Source: Mucidula mucida (Eukaryota > Basidiomycota > Agaricomycetes > Agaricales > Physalacriaceae). Taken from it: a stretch of 12,991 bases of DNA. Both the position numbers and the translations under genes were made by a program. This document shows, piece by piece, positions 8,795 to 12,991 of the stretch (positions within the stretch are counted from its first letter, which is position 1; the number at the start of each line of letters is the position of its first letter). The notes under the pieces are model-generated. The model saw nothing but the letters and a program-made list of their open reading frames with translations, did not search any database and was not told where the DNA came from. Location: assembly GCA_015501055.1 (NCBI GenBank), contig JADNYV010000910.1, positions 1-12,991 of the forward strand, given 5' to 3'.

Positions 8795-9177
8795 TCAGAG
8801 TTTCATGTCCTGCCCCTTTATTCCCCGGATGTACTTCCTTGACTTTTTCAACTCTGTCACAACTTCCACCGCAGCTTCCTTTGTCAATGCTCTGATCGCC
8901 ATCACCTTCTCCTCCGTTGCTTCTCTCTCTCTCCGCTCCGGCATCCATGCTCTCAAATTCCCACTGCTCTCGGCACGTCATCCTCTCTTAGCCGTTGTGC
9001 AATCCACTTGGGCGTATTTGGCTCAAATCTTTCTTTCGCAGGTTTTGGTGGTAAAGTCGTCGATGATATTTGAGATTTTTCAGTACCCGTACTGTAAATA
9101 GATTCTGCATCTGACGACCCTTTCCTTGATGACTGCTCCGGCAGGACTGCGTCTACTGCGGGAGCTTCGCAAAACCC
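8795..9177 (-). pseudogene. pol: Copy 1 pol: N-terminal linker after the frameshift site
   Basis: The pol frame entered by a -1 shift at 9171-9177 reads VDAVLPEQSS, then FEPNTPKWIAQRLREDDVPRAVG, a charged linker shared with copy 2. It then meets a TGA just after VPRAVGI. Beyond that, the EKVMAIRALTKEAAV and TELKKSRKYIRG segments lead to the protease. No domain is recognised in the linker. Its conservation in the -1 frame of both copies supports a frameshift rather than readthrough. Confidence 0.7.
9136..9177 (-). promoter_or_regulatory. -1 ribosomal frameshift signal of copy 1 (gag/pol)
   Basis: On the minus strand a GGGTTTT heptamer (9177-9171) sits in the gag frame as G GGT TTT. A 6-base spacer follows, then a 9-bp stem with one C-C mismatch: 9164-9156 pairs with 9144-9136 around an 11-base loop that begins with the gag stop. 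It is the same as the copy 2 signal at 11514-11555. Confidence 0.75.
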
Positions 9178-9483
9178 AGCTCTTCGGCCAACTTCCTCTT
9201 CTCTTCGTCATTCATTTCTGTCCATAGGCCCCGAATTGTCTGGGGTCGACCCTTCTTGGGACAGAACCTGCTGACATGGCCGTGTTCGCCACAGCTGAAG
9301 CAGAGTCCCCTTTGACGTGCATTGTCGATGTCCATTGGCCTGCCGGCTCCTCCATAGGTAACACCGGTGGCATCTCGTTGTGTGATCGGCGTTGGAGGTG
9401 GGTTCATAGGATTAGTTCTCGATGTAGCCACCTGCAGAGCTTGAGGCCGGGACTGCATGCCGGACCTCTTGCTCGCCGCCCGC
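9153..9483 (-). pseudogene. gag: Copy 1 gag, C-terminal half with zinc knuckle, truncated
   Basis: The frame is open from the break at 9483 to TAG at 9153. It starts in an Arg-Ala-rich segment, runs through a Pro-rich linker (NPPPTPITQRDATG) and the knuckle CFSCGEHGHVSRFC (CX2CX4HX4C, 9302-9261), and ends ELGFAKLPQ. The knuckle binds RNA during packaging in retroelements. The capsid half is missing because the copy 2 LTR begins at 9484, at the point homologous to 11209 in copy 2. This surviving piece has no frameshift, unlike the same region in copy 2. Confidence 0.9.
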
Positions 9484-9863
9484 TGTTATGAATCGCCATA
9501 TTTTCACATTTTCACATCTTATCATATCTTATCGGGAGCCTTGTCTTATCAACCAACGGACCGTTTCATCATCTGTTTCGTCACCGATCATATCCCTTTT
9601 CATTACCGAAGCCGTACTCATGTCGGACACACGCCCAACACATGGATGACATCATACATGCCGATACCTCATGGACTCCCTATTGTATACACACCGCCGA
9701 CACTCGTAGCACACATGGACGTTTCAGTATTATTACTTACATGCAGTCACCACTCGTATTTAATGGTTTCACGGACTAGTAGCATACAACACTGGGTCAA
9801 GGGCGTGGAGCATCCCTAGTGGAAACGCGTATGGACAAGGAGCTTCAAACACAGACTTACTAG

Positions 9864-9870
9864 TATATAA
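9864..9870 (+). promoter_or_regulatory. TATA box of the copy 2 LTR
   Basis: TATATAA, conserved in both LTRs. It lies about 33 bases before the A at 9897, the predicted first base of the RNA given the self-primer match. Confidence 0.7.
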
Positions 9871-9895
9871 GCAGTAGTGTAGTATCATTGTACTT

Positions 9896-9907
9896 TAGTT
9901 CCGATCT
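9896..9907 (+). promoter_or_regulatory. Self-primer: predicted 5' end of the retroelement RNA
   Basis: TAGTTCCGATCT is the exact reverse complement of 10015-10026. If RNA starts at A9897, its first 11 bases would pair with the primer binding site, the length known for Tf1. The motif is also present in the copy 1 LTR (4847-4858). Confidence 0.75.
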
Positions 9908-10012
9908 CGTTTATACACCGGGCCTAGCCTAGTCTTACGAATGCGAACGTTTTCTTTTTCAGTTCTTACTGTGGTACCTGGTTGAGTCTCGTGGCTCAGT
10001 CCGTCGCTAACA

Positions 10013-10607
10013 GAAGATCGGAACTACTTTCTACCACCTACCACACATCCCTGATCGTCGATCAGCACTTCGCTGTTTGATCATCACACATCCCCATTCC
10101 CTTTCCTGTTTACAGATCGACGGATTCCTAATCCCAGCGCACGTCCGCATACGTGTGTATTGGTCCCAGTAGCGCCGGCTAACAGTTAGAGATAACTGCC
10201 TCGGGTGCTGGAAGTAGCCGCTCTCACGAGAACGAACTTTTGGCAGTTGCACTTCAGTGGGCGCTGTTTACGGGTCAACCCCCGTTCCCAGGAAAACTTC
10301 GGCTTACCTCACACCAGAGGGACGTCGGCTGGGCAATTGCGAACTTGTGACGAGCTCTTGGGCTCCGTAGATACATAGCCAGTAGTCGGTAAAATAGTGG
10401 TAGACAGTTACGATACCTACCTACTTTACTTACCTTACGATACACATCATCATTCCTCACCCTACCAAGTCCTGGATTCTATTTCAGATCTAGGCATCCC
10501 TCCCTATTCATCCAAACCTCTATTCCCTCACCCGTTTCATCCAAATCCGCATCACCCATATCCCCACTTTCACCCTTTCACTCTCCGATCCCATCACCCG
10601 ATCCATC
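10013..10607 (+). other. Untranslated leader of copy 2, free of ATG
   Basis: This leader of 595 bases between LTR and gag contains no ATG in any frame; the first ATG after the LTR is the gag start. The last 150 bases are strongly pyrimidine-rich. It presumably carries packaging and dimerisation signals, but I cannot identify them. Short open frames on either strand resemble nothing. Confidence 0.7.
10015..10026 (+). promoter_or_regulatory. Primer binding site, self-priming type
   Basis: AGATCGGAACTA lies two bases after the LTR end, where minus-strand DNA synthesis begins. It does not begin with TGG, which pairs with tRNA 3' CCA ends in most LTR elements. It pairs perfectly over 12 bases with the LTR at 9896-9907. 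The bases on either side do not extend the match. Confidence 0.75.
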
Positions 10608-11538
10608 ATGTCCAACGAAGCACCCGAAGCCGCTCATCACACACCCGCTCATCACGCCAATGACGAAACCAAAGGCCGATCCCTGGTCAACAAGGCCTTA
10701 TGACTATGACGGGACAAGTCCAAGTACAAGAGCTGGTGGCGATCGATGTTTACATACATCCGTGACAAGAAGAACAACCTCACATCGGACTCCGAAAGGA
10801 TCGATGTTGTTCTCTCCTACATCCGAGGAGATCACGTTGATGCATGGGTCCAGAACTACTCGGACCAGAACTTCGATGAGGAAGAAGAGGAATGGACAGT
10901 CTCTTGGACTGAGTTCAAAGAGAACTTGAAGGAGCGATTTGTGGACTCCAACCTCGCGCGAGATGCGCAAGATCAGATCGAACGGTTGCGCCAGGGGCAA
11001 GACACCGCTCAAGATTTCTTTCAGAAGTTCGAGGTCCTGCTTACTCAGGCGGAATACTCGAAGGATGATGCATTTGTCGTGCGACTTCTCGAGACCCAAT
11101 GTCAACGAGAAGATCATCGACCAGATCTATGGCAGCCGAGATGGGTTGCCAAAGAAGTACAAGGATTGGAAAGGCACAGATCATTCAGATCGATCAGCTA
11201 TGGAGAAGGCGGGCGGCGAGCAAGAGTCCGGCATGCAGGTCCGGCCCCAAGCTCCGCAGGCGGCTACATCGAGAGTCAACCCTACGAATCCACCCCCGAC
11301 ACCAATCACACAACGAGATGCCACCGGCGTTACCTATGGAGGAGCCGGCAGACCGATGGACATCGACAACGCACGTCGAAGAGACTTTGCTTCAGCTGTG
11401 GCGAACACGGCCATGTCAGCAGGTTCTGTCCTAAGAAGGGTAGACCCCAGACGATTCGGGGTCTATGGACCGAAAATGAACGACGAGGAGAAGAAGAAGT
11501 TGGCCGAAGAGTTGGGTTTTGCGAAGCTCCCGCAGTAG
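10608..11538 (+). pseudogene. gag: Copy 2 gag: capsid and zinc knuckle, frameshifted
   Basis: The start ATG at 10608 is the first after the LTR and opens MSNEAPEAA. After 31 codons come two TGA codons (10701 and 10707), best explained by two compensating one-base indels around a YDYDG segment. The capsid follows in frame: KSWWRSMFTYIRDKK, DAWVQNY, WTEFKENLKERFVD and LRQGQDTAQDFFQKF match the Ty3-type Gag pattern. It is followed by a Pro-rich linker and the CCHC knuckle (11388-11429), then ELGFAKLPQ and TAG at 11536. Against copy 1, bases appear gained or lost near 11097, 11170, 11226, 11383 and 11474, mostly in short runs of one base. Gag would build the particle and bind RNA. As it stands the frame is broken at least seven times. 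Confidence 0.88.
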
Positions 11539-11555
11539 ACGCAGTCCTGCCGGAG
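11514..11555 (+). promoter_or_regulatory. -1 ribosomal frameshift signal (gag/pol), copy 2
   Basis: GGGTTTT (11514-11520) is read in the gag frame as G GGT TTT, fitting the X XXY YYZ rule. A 6-base spacer follows. Then CTCCCGCAG (11527-11535) pairs with CTGCCGGAG (11547-11555), 8 of 9 pairs, with an 11-base loop starting at the gag TAG (11536). A -1 slip enters the pol frame GFCEAPAVDAVLPEQ. Confidence 0.78.
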
Positions 11556-12991
11556 CAGTCATCAAGGGAAGGGTCGTCAGATGCAGAATTTATTTACAGT
11601 ACGGGTACTGAAACATCTAAAATATCATCGACGACTTCACCAACAAAACCTGCGAAAGAAAGATTTGAGCCAAATACGCCCGAGTGGATTGCACAACGGC
11701 TAAGAGAGGATGACGTGCCGAGAGCAGTGGGAATTCTGAGAGCATGGATGCCGGAGCGGAGAGAGAGAGAAGCGACGGAGGAAGAAGGTGATGGCGATCA
11801 GAGCGTTGACAAAGGAAGCTGCGGTAAAAGTTGTGACGGAGTTGAAAAAGTCGAGGAAGTACATCCGGGGAACAAAGGGGCAGGACATGAAACTCCGAGT
11901 AACCATAGAGAGCGTACACACAGGTCTGAATGGGAACGAGTGCCCTTCTTGACAGTGGAGCAACGGGTTCTTGTGTCAATAAAGATTCATTGAGAAGAAC
12001 GGACTCCCGATCAAGAGTTACCGGTCAAGCTCCCTGTCTACAATGCGGATGGAACCCTAAACGAGGAGGAGCAATCGAAGGCTTTGTGGAGGTCCGGATG
12101 AAGATCGGTGATCACGCAGAAAAGATTGAGTTGGCCGTCACCAATCTTGGCAAAACAAGCATCTTTTTGGGGCTAGATTGGTTACGATATCACAACCCCA
12201 CGATCAACTGGAGAATCCATGTTGTCTTTTGATCGATGCCCAGACCGTTGCGGCTACCTACCCGAGTATAACTCGCCGGAAGATGAAGGAGAAGACGTAG
12301 AAGAGAAGTTGGAAGAGGGAGAGCGTTTGTTCTGGATGGACTGGGACAACTATTGCAAAAGCGGTGAAAAGCTGAGATCACAACAGCCTGCATCCGCTGC
12401 TGCACCTTACATTGAGGAATTCTCCGATGTATTTAGCAAGGCGGACTTTGACAAGTTACCGGAGCGAAGACCCTGGGATCACGCGATAGAACTTACGCCT
12501 GGATCCAAACCGGTTGACTGTAAGGTTTATCCCCTTAGCCCATCCGAGCAGAAGGCGTTAGACGAGTTCTTGGAGGAAAACATACCGCACGGGACGCATA
12601 CGGCCATCAATCTCACCCATGGCGTCACCATTCTTCTTTGTCAAGAAGAAGGACGGAAGCCTTCGGCCAGTGCAGGATTATCGGAAGTTGAACGACATGA
12701 CAATCAAGAACCGATACCCCTTGCCGTTGATTCAGGAGCTTATCGACAAGTTGAAAGGAGCAAAGGTTTTCACGAAGATGGATGTCCGATGGGGTTACAA
12801 TAACATCCGGATCAAAGAAGGTGATGAGTGGGAAAGCGGCGTTTAGAAACAAATCGAGGCCTGTTCGAGCCCTCAGTCATGTTTCTTCGACTTACAAACT
12901 CGCCGGCAACGTTCCAATCGTTCATGAATCACATTCTGAAGGAGTTGATCGATGAAAGGACATGTTATAGTTACCTAGACGACATACTTAT
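11514..12991 (+). pseudogene. pol: Copy 2 pol: protease and reverse transcriptase, broken and cut by window end
   Basis: From the frameshift site pol runs through the linker FEPNTPEWIAQRLREDDVPRAVG to the protease, with LLDSGATGSC (catalytic Asp 11951-11953) and FLGLDWLRYHNP. An acidic linker (12219 onward, SPEDEGEDVEEKLEE) leads to FSDVFSKADFDKLPERRPWDHAIEL, the usual entry to Ty3/gypsy RT. The RT fingers and palm are in the frame opening at 12619: [21 protein letters not shown] and [13 protein letters not shown] with the first catalytic Asp. A one-base loss near 12970 throws the YLDD motif out of frame just before the edge. About ten one-base indels relative to copy 1 break the frame (for example near 11784, 11924, 11935, 12016 and 12065). 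RNase H, integrase and 3' LTR should lie beyond the window. Confidence 0.87.

Larger units (their letters stand above)
4737..9483 (-). mobile_element. Copy 1: Ty3/gypsy chromovirus retrotransposon, minus strand, 5' part missing
   Basis: Read on the minus strand, from high to low coordinates, the order is gag C-terminus with zinc knuckle, protease, reverse transcriptase, RNase H, integrase, chromodomain, polypurine tract and 3' LTR. RT-RNase H before integrase defines Ty3/gypsy (Metaviridae), and the C-terminal chromodomain places it in the chromovirus branch. Copy 1 stops at 9483 inside gag, where an opposite LTR begins, so its 5' LTR, leader and gag N-terminus are absent here. Many stops and frameshifts make it non-autonomous. 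The bases next to the 3' LTR (GGATG, 4732-4736) should match the other flank if it can be found. Confidence 0.93.
9484..10012 (+). repeat. 5' LTR of copy 2 (529 bp)
   Basis: It starts TGTTATGAA and ends GCTAACA, with terminal inverted repeat TGTTA/TAACA. It aligns end to end with the copy 1 LTR. It keeps at least 13 CpG sites that are TpG or CpA in copy 1. U3 probably runs from 9484 to about 9896, with R/U5 after that. There is one short upstream ORF, starting with ATG at 9941. Confidence 0.94.
9484..12991 (+). mobile_element. Copy 2: Ty3/gypsy chromovirus retrotransposon, plus strand, cut by window end
   Basis: The order is 5' LTR, self-primer binding site, long leader, gag, frameshift signal, protease and reverse transcriptase up to the window edge. 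It belongs to the same family as copy 1: LTR, gag linker, protease and RT align closely. Its coding region carries many one-base indels, so it is also broken. It starts exactly where copy 1 stops. The probable target duplication is CCCGC (9479-9483), inferred from the usual 5-base duplication of this class. Confidence 0.93.

Noticed and set aside
9484..9819. An open frame of over 100 codons shared by both LTRs (4891-5214 minus and up to 9819 plus), possibly an LTR-encoded protein
   Set aside because: Comparing the copies by eye, most base changes in this frame alter the amino acid (about ten against about three silent), close to neutral expectation. The copy 2 frame also opens upstream of the LTR, so its length is fortuitous.
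10746..11993. The 415-codon frame as one continuous Gag-like protein
   Set aside because: Only its first part (capsid), the zinc knuckle and the short pol linker are native sequence. The stretches between and after are out-of-frame readings caused by indels, as comparison with copy 1 shows.

Overview
The window looks like a piece of a filamentous basidiomycete genome, probably an Agaricomycete. This is inferred from a BTB/POZ gene of the type expanded in mushroom-forming fungi, from introns of about 50 bases, and from Ty3/gypsy chromovirus retrotransposons of the fungal type. No RNA genes, CRISPR arrays or bacterial features are visible.

Layout. Bases 1-4736 are host DNA. They hold one well supported gene, a three-exon BTB/POZ gene on the minus strand (671-1546, 257 aa after splicing). 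There are also weak signs of a small plus-strand gene with consensus introns (2215-2839) and a long gene-poor stretch (2840-4736) with a few hairpins.

Bases 4737-12991 are two copies of one LTR retrotransposon family, head to head. Copy 1 (minus strand, 4737-9483) has its 3' LTR, polypurine tract, chromodomain integrase, RNase H, reverse transcriptase, protease and the C-terminal half of gag, and then stops abruptly. Copy 2 (plus strand, starting at 9484) begins with a complete 5' LTR exactly at that break. It continues through primer site, leader, gag, protease and the first part of reverse transcriptase, and runs off the window. The simplest reading is that copy 2 inserted into the gag gene of copy 1. 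Both copies are broken by stops and frameshifts. Copy 1 has lost many CpG sites that copy 2 keeps, which fits copy 1 being the older host of the insertion.

Most interesting signals. (1) The primer binding site after the copy 2 LTR is not tRNA-like. Twelve bases are exactly complementary to a stretch of the same LTR about 30 bases downstream of its TATA box, the self-priming arrangement known from Tf1 and its relatives. (2) Gag and pol lie in different frames joined by a GGGTTTT slippery heptamer, a 6-base spacer and a hairpin, identical in both copies: a textbook -1 frameshift signal. (3) The two copies form inverted arms of about 1.7 kb that could fold into double-stranded RNA. (4) Copy 1's integrase has lost a catalytic aspartate but keeps the aromatic cage of its chromodomain. 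Each mechanism is known in other retroelements. The combination in this family is what merits checking.
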